Assembly (NCBI GenBank): GCA_964204605.1
Contig: OZ123195.1
Span: 744,001 to 808,000, forward strand
Length of the DNA stretch: 64,000 bases
Origin: UBA961 sp014191195
Lineage (GTDB): Bacteria > Bacteroidota > Ignavibacteria > Kapaibacteriales > UBA961
Direction of reading: 5' to 3'
In this document: piece after piece, positions 36,301 through 44,103 of the stretch
Numbering within the stretch: position 1 is the first letter of the stretch
How the letters are laid out: every line of letters begins with the position of its first letter
Program-made: the position numbers and the translations under genes
The notes under the pieces: generated by a model
What the model saw: the letters and a program-made list of their open reading frames with translations, nothing else
What the model was told of the DNA's origin: nothing
The model's database searches: none

Positions 36301-36670
36301 ACGTTCTGAAACTGAATTGCATTCTATCCATTCAGAATTAAGAGACAGATTTGGTTCATTACCACAAGAAGCAGAAAACCTTTTATTTGCTGTCAGATTA
36401 AGAATATTATCTATGGAATTAGGATTTATTAAGGTAACTCTAGCTAATAATATCTTAGCAATCGAATTGCCACCAGAATCAAATGAACCTTTTTATGAAT
36501 ATATATTTCCAGTTATTGTAAATTCGCTACATGTATTACCTACATCTCAATTCATAAATTCTGGTAAAAAAGTATTATTACATATATCATTACAACAAGA
36601 TAAAGAAGCTATAGATATTCTTCTTCAACTAAAACATCTTATTGAACATTCCGAAGTACATTCTGTATAA
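33329..36670 (+). CDS. mfd: Transcription-repair coupling factor Mfd
   Basis: Mfd removes RNA polymerase stalled at DNA damage and recruits nucleotide excision repair. The 1113 aa protein has the standard order: an N-terminal UvrB-like region (about 1-330), a CarD-like RNA-polymerase-interacting domain (about 410-490, with GDFVVHVDKGIGKYDG), then a RecG-like translocase. Walker A GDVGFGKT is at about 575-582, the box II motif DEEQRFGV near 677, and TLTATPIPRT and QLRGRVGRS follow. A C-terminal TRCF domain completes it. Length and motifs are intact. kdsB follows after six bases. Confidence 0.97.
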   Translation: MSFEQLQNVYNKSNIYKEIEQRIFDLSIGNAISIKNLAGSLKSLTLSLLLKNAKESSRFVIVTSSNEEAKEWYYDLLSLIGNEHIVLLSEAEKHIRIQDEQLDENTLNNIDALASIQHKKQCIIITTPQIYTHKVPKPHQLQQYRIAMKRGNTYSFTEFTNGLMLQGFERKELVEIQGDISIRGGIVDVFPLGYDSPLRFEFWGNEIESIREFDPLSQRSIREFEEIEFIGHLYHQQDDVFVSSFLDYISHETSYFIVDQKEQVSIVFHSLQADEILENIHTYKVVELDGLGKADIEVDAIQQPNFSSSLSGLAIKLRSLAAIKMHLFLCADGHANKKRFNELLHTHFEYDEDNDEYELVDQLADPEYTLRRIKWSDTSLSKGFILQKDNIGVFTEHQLFERQHFQPNKRGKRFTGITLRELAQLHRGDFVVHVDKGIGKYDGLVTLEINNTKQECIRILYLGGDVLFVHMNHIHKIQKYSAAEDGAPRLSKLGSAEWERKKEKTKKKLKDIARELIKLYAKRKSEPGYKFPEDTQWQKEFEASFMYEDTPDQSKATIDVKQDMQSSIPMDRLVCGDVGFGKTEIAIRAAFKAAQSGKQVAVLVPTTILAHQHFNTFSDRLRRFPINIDVISRFRNSADQKLIIEKIKSGGIDILIGTHRILSKDIQFRNLGLLIIDEEQRFGVTAKEKLRYMRVSVDTLTLTATPIPRTLNFSLMGARDLSVIETPPRNRLPVYTEISEWEDDKIKDAIMRELSRGGQIFFVNDKIVELDRLHQKLLALVPSLHCAIAHGQMETELLENVMEKFLEKKIDCLLSTKIVESGLDIPNANTIFIHNADNFGLAELYQLRGRVGRSNTQAYCNLIVPPIKKLTPTAVKRLQALEEHTDLGSGFQLAMRDMEIRGAGNLLGAEQSGFIADIGFELYQQIVEESVLELKEEEFSDLFKGILDNKKKKVKVNQEISIDIGNDSLLPSSYIKNDTERFDYYKKLYNVRSETELHSIHSELRDRFGSLPQEAENLLFAVRLRILSMELGFIKVTLANNILAIELPPESNEPFYEYIFPVIVNSLHVLPTSQFINSGKKVLLHISLQQDKEAIDILLQLKHLIEHSEVHSV

Positions 36671-36676
36671 ATACTT

Positions 36677-37420
36677 ATGAATACAATTGGAATAATACCA
36701 GCACGCTTACAATCAGTTCGTTTTCCTAAAAAGATCCTAGCAGATCTACACGGTAAACCTATCATTCAGCATGTATGGGAAAAAGCTATACAAGCGAAAT
36801 CACTATCAAAAGTTATTATTGCCGTAGATGATGATTCGGTATTTAACATATGTACTGCTTTTGGAGCAGAATGCATTATGACTAATCCAATGCTTGTAAG
36901 CGGAACTGATAGAATATATCAAGCGTATACATCTGTAGATTCATCAACTGATTATATCGTAAATATACAAGGAGATGAACCTTTTATAAATCCTTCTATA
37001 ATTGATGAATTAGTGTATTCGATGCAAATAACACAATGCGATATATGTACTCCAATAGTTCGTATCGTTAACCAAGAAGAATTATATAATTCATCTATTG
37101 TAAAAGTTGTTGTTGACGCTGATTATAATGCTTTGTATTTTTCTAGAGCTGCAATTCCTTTTATTCGTGATATTCCAAGCAATGAATGGATATCACATGC
37201 ACATTATTATAAACATGTAGGTATTTATTGTTATACTCATAAAGCATTAGAACAATTTGTACATTTGCCAATTGGTATTTTAGAACAAGTTGAAAAATTG
37301 GAACAATTAAGAATGTTAGAAAACCATTATACAATTCATTGTTGTGTAATAGATGAACAAATTGGTTTTGGAATAGATAACCCTTTGGATTTAGAAAAAG
37401 CACGATTATTAATACAATAG
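36677..37420 (+). CDS. kdsB: 3-deoxy-manno-octulosonate cytidylyltransferase
   Basis: Activates Kdo as CMP-Kdo for lipid A core synthesis. The 247 aa protein has the nucleotide-binding GIIPARLQSVRFPKKIL start, IQGDEPFI for metal and CTP binding, and YFSRAAIPF plus HVGIYCYTHKAL, all family hallmarks. It sits in a run mfd-kdsB-cmk-DUF268-ispH with short spacings. With kdsC nearby, this organism very likely makes Kdo-containing LPS. kdsA and kdsD are not in the window. Confidence 0.96.
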   Translation: MNTIGIIPARLQSVRFPKKILADLHGKPIIQHVWEKAIQAKSLSKVIIAVDDDSVFNICTAFGAECIMTNPMLVSGTDRIYQAYTSVDSSTDYIVNIQGDEPFINPSIIDELVYSMQITQCDICTPIVRIVNQEELYNSSIVKVVVDADYNALYFSRAAIPFIRDIPSNEWISHAHYYKHVGIYCYTHKALEQFVHLPIGILEQVEKLEQLRMLENHYTIHCCVIDEQIGFGIDNPLDLEKARLLIQ

Positions 37421-37432
37421 AATATAGTTTAC

Positions 37433-38110
37433 GTGGAAGCAATTATCATAACAATAGATGGTCCTGCTGGATCTGGTAAATCAACTACAGCAAAAATTGT
37501 AGCAGAATTATTAGGGTATATTTATGTTGATTCTGGGGCAATGTATCGGGCGGTTACTTTAGCAACTATTCGTAATAAATGCGAAACAATTGAGCAGATT
37601 GTTCATTTATTAAATAGTCTTCACATTGAATTAAAAATGAGTCCTTTTGGACAAAGAACATTTCTTAATGGTGAAGATATCAGCGAAGAAATAAGAGAGC
37701 CTATAATTACTGCTAAAGTTAGTTTTATAAGTTCGATTAAAGAAGTAAGAACAGTAATGGTAGATTTACAAAGAAAAATAGGCGCACAAAGTTCTATTGT
37801 AATGGATGGAAGAGATATTGGAACAGTTGTTTTTCCACATGCTCAATTAAAAATATATATGAATGCAAGTATTCAAGAAAGGGCAAAAAGACGTCTTGAT
37901 CAAATGAAATCTAAATATTCTGAAAGTACATCCGATATATCTGAAATCACTGAACAACTTACACATAGAGATTATGCAGATTCTCATAGAGAAATAGATC
38001 CGCTTAAAGCTGCAGAAGATGCAATTATGTTAGATACTACAGTAATGACAATCCAAGAACAATGTGAATTTATCGTAAAAAAAGCTAAACAATTAATATA
38101 TAATGAATAA
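37433..38110 (+). CDS. cmk: Cytidylate kinase
   Basis: Phosphorylates CMP and dCMP. The 225 aa protein has the P-loop IDGPAGSGKSTTAK (about 8-21), YVDSGAMYRAVT for CMP binding, and VMDGRDIGTVVFP. The C-terminal RDYADSHREIDPLKAAEDAIMLDTT segment is typical of Cmk. The start is GTG; no ATG upstream keeps the P-loop spacing better. CMP released from CMP-Kdo use could be recycled by this enzyme, which fits its place next to kdsB. Confidence 0.95.
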   Translation: MEAIIITIDGPAGSGKSTTAKIVAELLGYIYVDSGAMYRAVTLATIRNKCETIEQIVHLLNSLHIELKMSPFGQRTFLNGEDISEEIREPIITAKVSFISSIKEVRTVMVDLQRKIGAQSSIVMDGRDIGTVVFPHAQLKIYMNASIQERAKRRLDQMKSKYSESTSDISEITEQLTHRDYADSHREIDPLKAAEDAIMLDTTVMTIQEQCEFIVKKAKQLIYNE

Positions 38111-38119
38111 ACTACTTGT

Positions 38120-38899
38120 ATGATTAGATTTTCAAATCCCTTTAAAAATATAGCATATACGATATATAGATGGTTGATTCCAATCTTAGATCCAATCAAG
38201 ATAATAAAAAATGTTCCTGCTTATATTAGATATCTATCTCAAATGCTACAGTATGCATCAATGAATGGATCAGAGAAGGTATCGCTGATACATACTGCGC
38301 CCTATTTAGAAGATTCTATCTCCATAACACCATTTATCAGACATTATTTCTATCAAGATATATGGGCATTTAAGAATATATATCACAGTAAGGTTACCCA
38401 TCATATTGATATAGCATCTCGTATTGATTTAATAGGATTTTTAACTGCTATAACACATGTTACATTTATAGATATTAGGCCCTTATTAGCAGATTTAGAT
38501 AATTATACTTCAATTTCAGGAAGTATATTGCAGATTCCACTGGAAACTAATTCGGTACAATCATTGTCCTGCTTACATGTTGCTGAACATATAGGTTTAG
38601 GAAGATATGGTGATGAATTAGATCCATATGGTACATTAAAATCTTGTGCAGAATTATCCAGAGTTCTTGCTCCCGGAGGATTTCTTTACTTTTCTTTACC
38701 TGTAGGTAAACCTAGAATTTGTTTTAATGCGCATAGAATACATTCGCCAGAACAAATCTTAAATTATTTTAGAAATTTACAATTAGTATCTTTGTCTGGA
38801 ATAGATGATGATAATACATACCATGAACATATATCAATAGAACAGCTTTCTTCTATGAATTATGGTTGTGGATTATTTGTTTTTACAAAGGTGAAATAA
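38120..38899 (+). CDS. DUF268 family protein, methyltransferase-like
   Basis: The 259 aa protein matches the DUF268 family in its second half: SCLHVAEHIGLGRYGDELDPYGTLK, LSRVLAPGGFLYFSLPVG and CFNAHRIHSPEQI. The layout (a strand before VEHxGLGRYGD, then VLAPGGFLYFS) is that of a SAM methyltransferase fold, but a canonical glycine-rich SAM loop is not evident; residues about 92-100 (HIDIASRID) stand in its place. DUF268 proteins occur in Caenorhabditis and in bacterial polysaccharide clusters; the function is not established. The stop overlaps the ispH start as TAATG. Confidence 0.75.
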   Translation: MIRFSNPFKNIAYTIYRWLIPILDPIKIIKNVPAYIRYLSQMLQYASMNGSEKVSLIHTAPYLEDSISITPFIRHYFYQDIWAFKNIYHSKVTHHIDIASRIDLIGFLTAITHVTFIDIRPLLADLDNYTSISGSILQIPLETNSVQSLSCLHVAEHIGLGRYGDELDPYGTLKSCAELSRVLAPGGFLYFSLPVGKPRICFNAHRIHSPEQILNYFRNLQLVSLSGIDDDNTYHEHISIEQLSSMNYGCGLFVFTKVK

Positions 38900-39798
38900 T
38901 GCAAGTAACAATAGATAAATTTTCTGGTTTTTGTTGGGGTGTAGTTAGAACAGTCCAAATAGCCGAACAAGCACTTCTTACAAAAGAAAAAGTATATGTT
39001 TTAGGGAATATCATTCATAATCCAAAAGAAATTGAACGATTAGAAAATCAAGGTTTAACTACCATCACAGTTGATGATTTTGAATCAATCGCTAAAGAAT
39101 CTAAAGAATTAAATATTGTCCCTAAAATTCTTATTAGAGCACATGGAGAGCCACCTGAAACATATAAAAAAGCGTGGTTATTGGGTCTTGAAATTATAGA
39201 TGCAACGTGTCCGGTAGTGACAAAACTACAAGAAAGAGTAAGAAAATTTTACGATCAAGGCTATCAAGTTGTCATTTTTGGAAAAAAAGATCATGCAGAA
39301 GTTCTTGGGGTTAGAGGCGTATGTAATGATCAATGTAAAGTTGTTATTTCTGTTGAACAAGCTTTGAATGAAGTAGATTTAGATCAAAAGACTGTGTTTT
39401 TTTCGCAAACAACTATGGACAGGCCAACATTCCTTCTCATCAAAGATGCTTTGCAAGTGAAGATCAAAGATTTAGTGATCGATACAATGGAAAATATTGC
39501 AACTGAATTTCATGCGAAAGATACGATTTGTGGTCAAGTTTCTGGTAGAGAATTTCTTCTCAAACAATTTGCGGAGCAAAATGATTGTATCGTTTTTGTT
39601 GCCGGAAAAGCCTCTTCCAATGGGAAAGTTCTCTATGATGTATGCAAAGAAGTAAATATCAATACATTTTTTGTTGAAGATATTTCTGAGATAGATATAA
39701 ATTGGTTTATTGGTAAAAATTCTGTTGGTATTACTGGTGCAACTTCTACGCCTCAATGGTATATGAATCATGTAAAAGAATTTTTATATTCATTATAA
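38899..39798 (+). CDS. ispH: 4-hydroxy-3-methylbut-2-enyl diphosphate reductase
   Basis: Last enzyme of the MEP isoprenoid route, making IPP and DMAPP. The 299 aa protein carries the three iron-sulfur ligands at about Cys12 (GFCWGV), Cys104 (DATCPVV) and Cys211 (DTICGQV). The conserved HAEV glutamate and the SQTT threonine motif are in place. An upstream in-frame ATG 33 bases earlier lies inside the DUF268 gene and is rejected, because the ATG overlapping its stop as TAATG gives the standard N-terminus. ispD occurs elsewhere in the window. Confidence 0.95.
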   Translation: MQVTIDKFSGFCWGVVRTVQIAEQALLTKEKVYVLGNIIHNPKEIERLENQGLTTITVDDFESIAKESKELNIVPKILIRAHGEPPETYKKAWLLGLEIIDATCPVVTKLQERVRKFYDQGYQVVIFGKKDHAEVLGVRGVCNDQCKVVISVEQALNEVDLDQKTVFFSQTTMDRPTFLLIKDALQVKIKDLVIDTMENIATEFHAKDTICGQVSGREFLLKQFAEQNDCIVFVAGKASSNGKVLYDVCKEVNINTFFVEDISEIDINWFIGKNSVGITGATSTPQWYMNHVKEFLYSL

Positions 39799-39804
39799 TT
39801 CAAC

Positions 39805-39837
39805 ACTAATACATATTACTCAAAGTAGTAAATTAGT
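39805..39837 (+). repeat. Imperfect hairpin in the leader of the small membrane protein gene
   Basis: ACTAAT at 39805-39810 pairs with ATTAGT at 39832-39837, and an inner arm TTACT/AGTAG closes on a CAA loop. It has no following T-tract. It may be a weak ispH terminator or a leader structure, or nothing. Confidence 0.25.
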
Positions 39838-39862
39838 TGTGTACTTTTATGAGAAAAACTAT

Positions 39863-40078
39863 ATGACATTTTTAATACTTGTATCGGTAGCTGTAATTGT
39901 TTTTATATATACAATTACAGCAATTGTTCTTAGCCAAGAAATATCAGCTTTTATCACTGAAATATCTTCAAGTACCTTGTTAGGTTCACTTTCAGCTTTT
40001 ATTACTGGTGTAATTCTTATAGTAGGTGCAGCATATATATCTGTTATGACATTAAAAAAACGATTTACTAGATTGTAA
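39863..40078 (+). CDS. Small two-helix membrane protein, unknown
   Basis: A 71 aa protein with two predicted membrane helices (about 2-23 and 40-62) and a basic C-terminal end (LKKRFTRL), suggesting the C-terminus is cytoplasmic. I chose ATG at 39863 because the first helix begins right after it; an in-frame GTG 24 bases upstream is possible. No family recognised. It sits alone between ispH and bshB1. Confidence 0.5.
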   Translation: MTFLILVSVAVIVFIYTITAIVLSQEISAFITEISSSTLLGSLSAFITGVILIVGAAYISVMTLKKRFTRL

Positions 40079-40109
40079 TTGAACATACTATCAATTTCGG
40101 ATTTTTAGA

Positions 40110-40844
40110 ATGACAGATTATACATCTGATATTTTAGTTATTGCTGCTCATCCTGATGATGCTGAGCTTGGCTGCGGTGGAACTATCATAGATTTTACAT
40201 CTAAGGGTTATTCTGTCTCTATTGTCGATTGTTCTGAAGGTGAATTAGGAAGTAGAGGTACAATAGAACAAAGATATGCTGAAGCCCAGAATGCAGATAT
40301 TGTTTTGGGTATTAAACAACGTTTTAATCTTCAGTATCCAGATGGTTCTTTACAATATCATCAACAATTAGGTAAAGACATTGCATCATATATTCGTTTA
40401 ATAAAGCCTAAGATTCTCTTATTTCCGCCTGCTTTCGAAAGACATCCAGACCATGAAGCCATCCATAATATGTGTAGAACTGCATATTTTCTTAGTGGTT
40501 TAAAACAAGTTGAATTATATCATAATGATAAAGCTCTTGAACCTTATAGACCTTCAAGAATATTTTCTTATATACAAGCATATCATCAAGAACCTGATTT
40601 TATTATCGATATAAGTAATTCTTTTCACAAGAAGATGGAAGCTATTCATTGTTATTCATCTCAAGTATATGTAGAGAATAAACATAATACTGATGAACCT
40701 GAAACATATATTTCCACTCCTGCATTTATGCAATCTCAAATTGCCCGTGCACAATATTTTGGTTCAATGATAGGTACAGAATATGGGGAAGGATTCTTAA
40801 CCATTGATGCATTTGGTTTATCCAGCATGAGCATTTTATTGTGA
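40110..40844 (+). CDS. bshB1: Bacillithiol biosynthesis deacetylase BshB1
   Basis: LmbE/PIG-L family zinc deacetylase of 244 aa that removes the acetyl group from GlcNAc-malate in bacillithiol synthesis. The zinc site is AAHPDDAELGCGG (about 12-24) with the distal histidine in PPAFERHPDHEA. The C-terminal segment with QSQIARAQYFGSMIGTEYGEGF is characteristic of BshB1. The presence of this gene implies a bacillithiol redox system, known from Bacteroidota, Deinococcus and Firmicutes. The last codons overlap the start of the TonB-receptor-like gene as GTGA. Confidence 0.92.
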   Translation: MTDYTSDILVIAAHPDDAELGCGGTIIDFTSKGYSVSIVDCSEGELGSRGTIEQRYAEAQNADIVLGIKQRFNLQYPDGSLQYHQQLGKDIASYIRLIKPKILLFPPAFERHPDHEAIHNMCRTAYFLSGLKQVELYHNDKALEPYRPSRIFSYIQAYHQEPDFIIDISNSFHKKMEAIHCYSSQVYVENKHNTDEPETYISTPAFMQSQIARAQYFGSMIGTEYGEGFLTIDAFGLSSMSILL

Positions 40845-42757
40845 TATATTGCAAGAAACATATACTATTCATATGTATCATATCAATGTGTGTAATGCCA
40901 CAATACTTGATATCACAAATAGATTCACTGAATATAGATTCAACTCTCATCATACCTATGCAATTGCATGGCGCCCCTTGTATGTCAACTATACCATTAA
41001 AAAAAATCAATAAATATGATATTCAACTTATCAATGCATTAAATACGGCAGATATTATCTCTTTATCAAGTCCTTTTATGACTAAACATCTTGGTGATAA
41101 GGGATTATTTAGTAGCATATCAATTTTTGGATCGCAAATACATAATGTACAAGCATCAATGAATGGTGTTCCTTTAAATGATTGCTCTTTTGGTACAATT
41201 AATCTAGAAAATATTTCTATAGAGTCATTACAGTCATTAACTATTATGTCAGGAACAGATGCAGCAATTTTAGGTGGCTCTTCGGGAGTATTCATGTATG
41301 GACAATTAAATCAATATTCTTCAGAGAAACCGTATACAAGGATGCAATATCAACAAGCAGCTTATGATTATATAGCATCTGAGGGTTTATTTTCACAAAA
41401 CATTTCTCAGAACTCTAATGTGTTTTTTGGATTTAGAAGACAATCCTCTTCTTCCAGGTTTTTGAATGCAGGGTTTGATCAATGGAATCTAAGAGCGGGT
41501 TTTAGATATAATCCAACACAATCTACTTCAATATCGCTTACAGAACTTTTTACAAATCATGGGGTACATGATAATGGTGGATTATCTTTTAATTCTTCTT
41601 TTAATGATCCATTAACGGCACAAGTGCTTATTGTAGATATGAATAGAAGACAATTTAGACATGATATAATTGGCACGATAACATATCTTCCACAAAAAGA
41701 TTCCTCATTATTATATACAAGCTCAATCTATGTATCTACTACTAGGTGGGAGATTAATAATGGATCATTACATTCATTGTATAAGGATACATCTATCTTT
41801 CAACATATAAATAATGTCCATTCTGGTATTGAATCACGGGTAGAATATGTGTTAAATCCTCATATACGATCTACAGTAGGATTAGGACTATCTTATCAAC
41901 ATAGTACCTTTACTTCATCGATATCAGATTATTCTGGCATTAATGCGCATTCATATCTTCACTTTTTGTACACACCAACAGATAAGCTTGCTATTGTATC
42001 AGGATGTAGAGTTCAAAAAATGAGAGATTCTTATGTATTCTTTAGTGGTGTAAAAACTTTCTATTCATTTTCACATGTTACCGCAGGTATAGATCTTAGT
42101 ATATCTTCAAGAATGCCTACTCTAATAGATAATTATAGTAATAATGCATTAGAAAAGCATACACTTATATATACTCCATTTAGTTATCAAACTAACAATG
42201 CAACTATAAAAGTATCACCATTTATTAGAATGATACAGAATCCTTACATAGCTATGTCTGCGTATGATTCTAATAAAGTATCTTTATTAGGTAATCGCAT
42301 TAATCAGCAAACTTCATTAATTCATACTGGTTTAATGGCTAATATGTCATTGAATATTGGAAAGAATATTACTGTACAAGCACAATTACACTATCAGAAA
42401 TCTGCTTTGGATGATTCTACGATCTATGAAAATCCATCTCTATATATTCTATGTAATGCAGAATATAAGCAGTCCATAGGTAATAGTGAGATTCTAGGAG
42501 GTTGTACTATATCTGGTATGTCTACATCTTCTGGTTCAAGATATATACCACAGACAATGAATATATCGTATGAATCTACTATGGTTCAAACGATGGGTTG
42601 GAATGGAGTAGAAATATATGCATCAGCGAAACTTGGTAATGCTCGAGTAAGAGCATCTGTTCTCAATCTATTTAATGCAACAATGATGGAATATGCTGGC
42701 TATCCTATTCAAGATAATACATTCAGATTCTCTGTTGCTTGGTCTTTTAATGATTAA
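40841..42757 (+). CDS. TonB-dependent receptor-like outer-membrane protein
   Basis: The 638 aa protein has a signal peptide (IICIISMCVMPQYLISQ-like) and a plug-domain region (about 50-150). The plug shows FSSISIFGSQIHNVQASMNGVPLND and ENISIESLQSLTIMSGTDAAILGGSSG, the usual TonB plug pattern of name-your-target loop plus glycine-rich strand. The remainder is a long beta-barrel ending in an aromatic residue-containing strand (FRFSVAWSFND). No N-terminal carboxypeptidase-like domain is seen, and the TonB box is not obvious. It starts at GTG overlapping the bshB1 stop by four bases, implying coupling. The ligand is unknown. menG follows 17 bases later. Confidence 0.78.
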   Translation: MIYCKKHILFICIISMCVMPQYLISQIDSLNIDSTLIIPMQLHGAPCMSTIPLKKINKYDIQLINALNTADIISLSSPFMTKHLGDKGLFSSISIFGSQIHNVQASMNGVPLNDCSFGTINLENISIESLQSLTIMSGTDAAILGGSSGVFMYGQLNQYSSEKPYTRMQYQQAAYDYIASEGLFSQNISQNSNVFFGFRRQSSSSRFLNAGFDQWNLRAGFRYNPTQSTSISLTELFTNHGVHDNGGLSFNSSFNDPLTAQVLIVDMNRRQFRHDIIGTITYLPQKDSSLLYTSSIYVSTTRWEINNGSLHSLYKDTSIFQHINNVHSGIESRVEYVLNPHIRSTVGLGLSYQHSTFTSSISDYSGINAHSYLHFLYTPTDKLAIVSGCRVQKMRDSYVFFSGVKTFYSFSHVTAGIDLSISSRMPTLIDNYSNNALEKHTLIYTPFSYQTNNATIKVSPFIRMIQNPYIAMSAYDSNKVSLLGNRINQQTSLIHTGLMANMSLNIGKNITVQAQLHYQKSALDDSTIYENPSLYILCNAEYKQSIGNSEILGGCTISGMSTSSGSRYIPQTMNISYESTMVQTMGWNGVEIYASAKLGNARVRASVLNLFNATMMEYAGYPIQDNTFRFSVAWSFND

Positions 42758-42774
42758 TTATATAAAATTACAGC

Positions 42775-43464
42775 ATGAGTAAAGAAGTTAAAGACATGTT
42801 TGCTTCCATAGCACCTAAATATGATACAGCTAATTCAATTTTGTCATTAGGTATTCATCATGTGTGGAGAAATAAAACGGTAGAACTCTCTGGAGCAAAA
42901 AAAGGATATAGAGTATTAGATTGTGCAACTGGTACTGGCGATTTAGCTTTGGCATTTAAGAATACAGTAGGTGATTCTGGTTATGTGTTAGGGACAGATT
43001 TTTGTGTAGAGATGATGGAAACTGCACCTGCTAAATCTGCTAAGAAACAACTACATGTTGACTTTGAAGTTGCTGATGCAATGAATCTACAATATGACGA
43101 TGATTCTTTTGATATAGCAAGTATCTCTTTTGGAATAAGAAATGTAGATAATCCTATTATTGCATTATCTGAAATGGCACGTGTTGTAAAATCTGGTGGT
43201 ACTATTGTTGTGCTTGAGTTTGGACAACCCAATGGCTTATTTGGTAGCTTTTATTCATGGTATAGCACATATGTCATACCGTATTTAGGAGGTATCTTAA
43301 CGGGCAATGCAGATGCATATCGTTATTTACCCAAGACTGCTGCTATATTTCCATGTAGAGAAGAATTCACAGATTTAATGCTTAAAACAGGATATATAGA
43401 ATCTGCAACATTCTATTCACTTACCTTTGGCATTGCCTTTTTATATATTGGAAAAGTAAAATGA
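42775..43464 (+). CDS. ubiE: Demethylmenaquinone/ubiquinone methyltransferase
   Basis: SAM methyltransferase of 229 aa acting on the quinone ring, here probably demethylmenaquinone to menaquinone (MenG role). The family signatures are FASIAPKYDTANSILSLGIHHVWR, the SAM loop DCATGTGDLALAF, SISFGIRNVDN, and the C-terminal FGIAFLYIGKV. Ubiquinone synthesis is unlikely in this phylum, so MenG is the probable role. The stop overlaps the start of the DUF4920 lipoprotein gene as ATGA. Confidence 0.94.
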   Translation: MSKEVKDMFASIAPKYDTANSILSLGIHHVWRNKTVELSGAKKGYRVLDCATGTGDLALAFKNTVGDSGYVLGTDFCVEMMETAPAKSAKKQLHVDFEVADAMNLQYDDDSFDIASISFGIRNVDNPIIALSEMARVVKSGGTIVVLEFGQPNGLFGSFYSWYSTYVIPYLGGILTGNADAYRYLPKTAAIFPCREEFTDLMLKTGYIESATFYSLTFGIAFLYIGKVK

Positions 43465-43913
43465 TCAGTAAATTTTTGTTTTTTATCCTTGTCTTATCAT
43501 GTTTTTCGTGTTCTGAAAAAAAGAATTATATCGGATCTGAACCACAACAAAGTATCAGAACAATTACAGTAAATGAAGCAGTTAAGCCAGAAAACTATGA
43601 TAATAAAGTACGTATTTCTGGAAAAGTTTTTAAAGTATGTAAAGAAGAAGGTTGTTGGTTAGTTCTGCAATATGGCAGTGATAAGATACGTATGATTTTC
43701 AAGGATCCTGCTATTGCTGCACCAATGGATTGTGAAGGAAAACAGCTTAAAGCAGAAGGAAAAATTGTTGAGTTATTAGCAGATAGGGAAGAAGCATTAA
43801 CATATCTAAAGCAATTGGGTGTTGATACAGTTGATATGCCAAGCGGAAAATTAAGATTACCTGTCTTTATCGTAGAAACACTCTATACTGATGGAATAAT
43901 CAATGAAAAATAA
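43461..43913 (+). CDS. DUF4920 lipoprotein
   Basis: A 150 aa lipoprotein (lipobox SCFSC) with an OB-fold-like domain. The segments NKVRISGKVFKVCKEEGCWLVL and MIFKDPAIAAPMDCEGKQLKAEGKI are characteristic of DUF4920, including the paired cysteines in CKEEGCW and a third in DCEGK. These could bind metal or form a disulfide, but the function is unknown. The start is ATGA-coupled to ubiE. The last 11 bases overlap the next lipoprotein gene. Confidence 0.8.
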   Translation: MISKFLFFILVLSCFSCSEKKNYIGSEPQQSIRTITVNEAVKPENYDNKVRISGKVFKVCKEEGCWLVLQYGSDKIRMIFKDPAIAAPMDCEGKQLKAEGKIVELLADREEALTYLKQLGVDTVDMPSGKLRLPVFIVETLYTDGIINEK

Positions 43914-44103
43914 ACGACTCATTGTATTCTATATATGTATCCTAAGCATATCTATACTGCAAGGATGTGAACGCTTAAAAGATAAATGGGAAACCAGAGA
44001 AAGAAGAGTTCAGTATCTTAGATCTTCGATTGATTCTGCTAGAAAACATAATACTAAAATGTATGATTCTATTGGTAAACAACAAGATACCATCATGAAA
44101 TAA
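43903..44103 (+). CDS. Small lipoprotein, unknown
   Basis: A 66 aa product with a signal sequence and lipobox ILQGC at about 19-23. The mature part is about 44 residues, highly charged and probably helical (ERLKDKWETRERRVQYLRSSIDSARKH). No family recognised. It overlaps the DUF4920 gene by 11 bases, so both are likely translated together. It ends one base from the convergent acyl-ligase gene with no hairpin between. Confidence 0.6.
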   Translation: MKNKRLIVFYICILSISILQGCERLKDKWETRERRVQYLRSSIDSARKHNTKMYDSIGKQQDTIMK

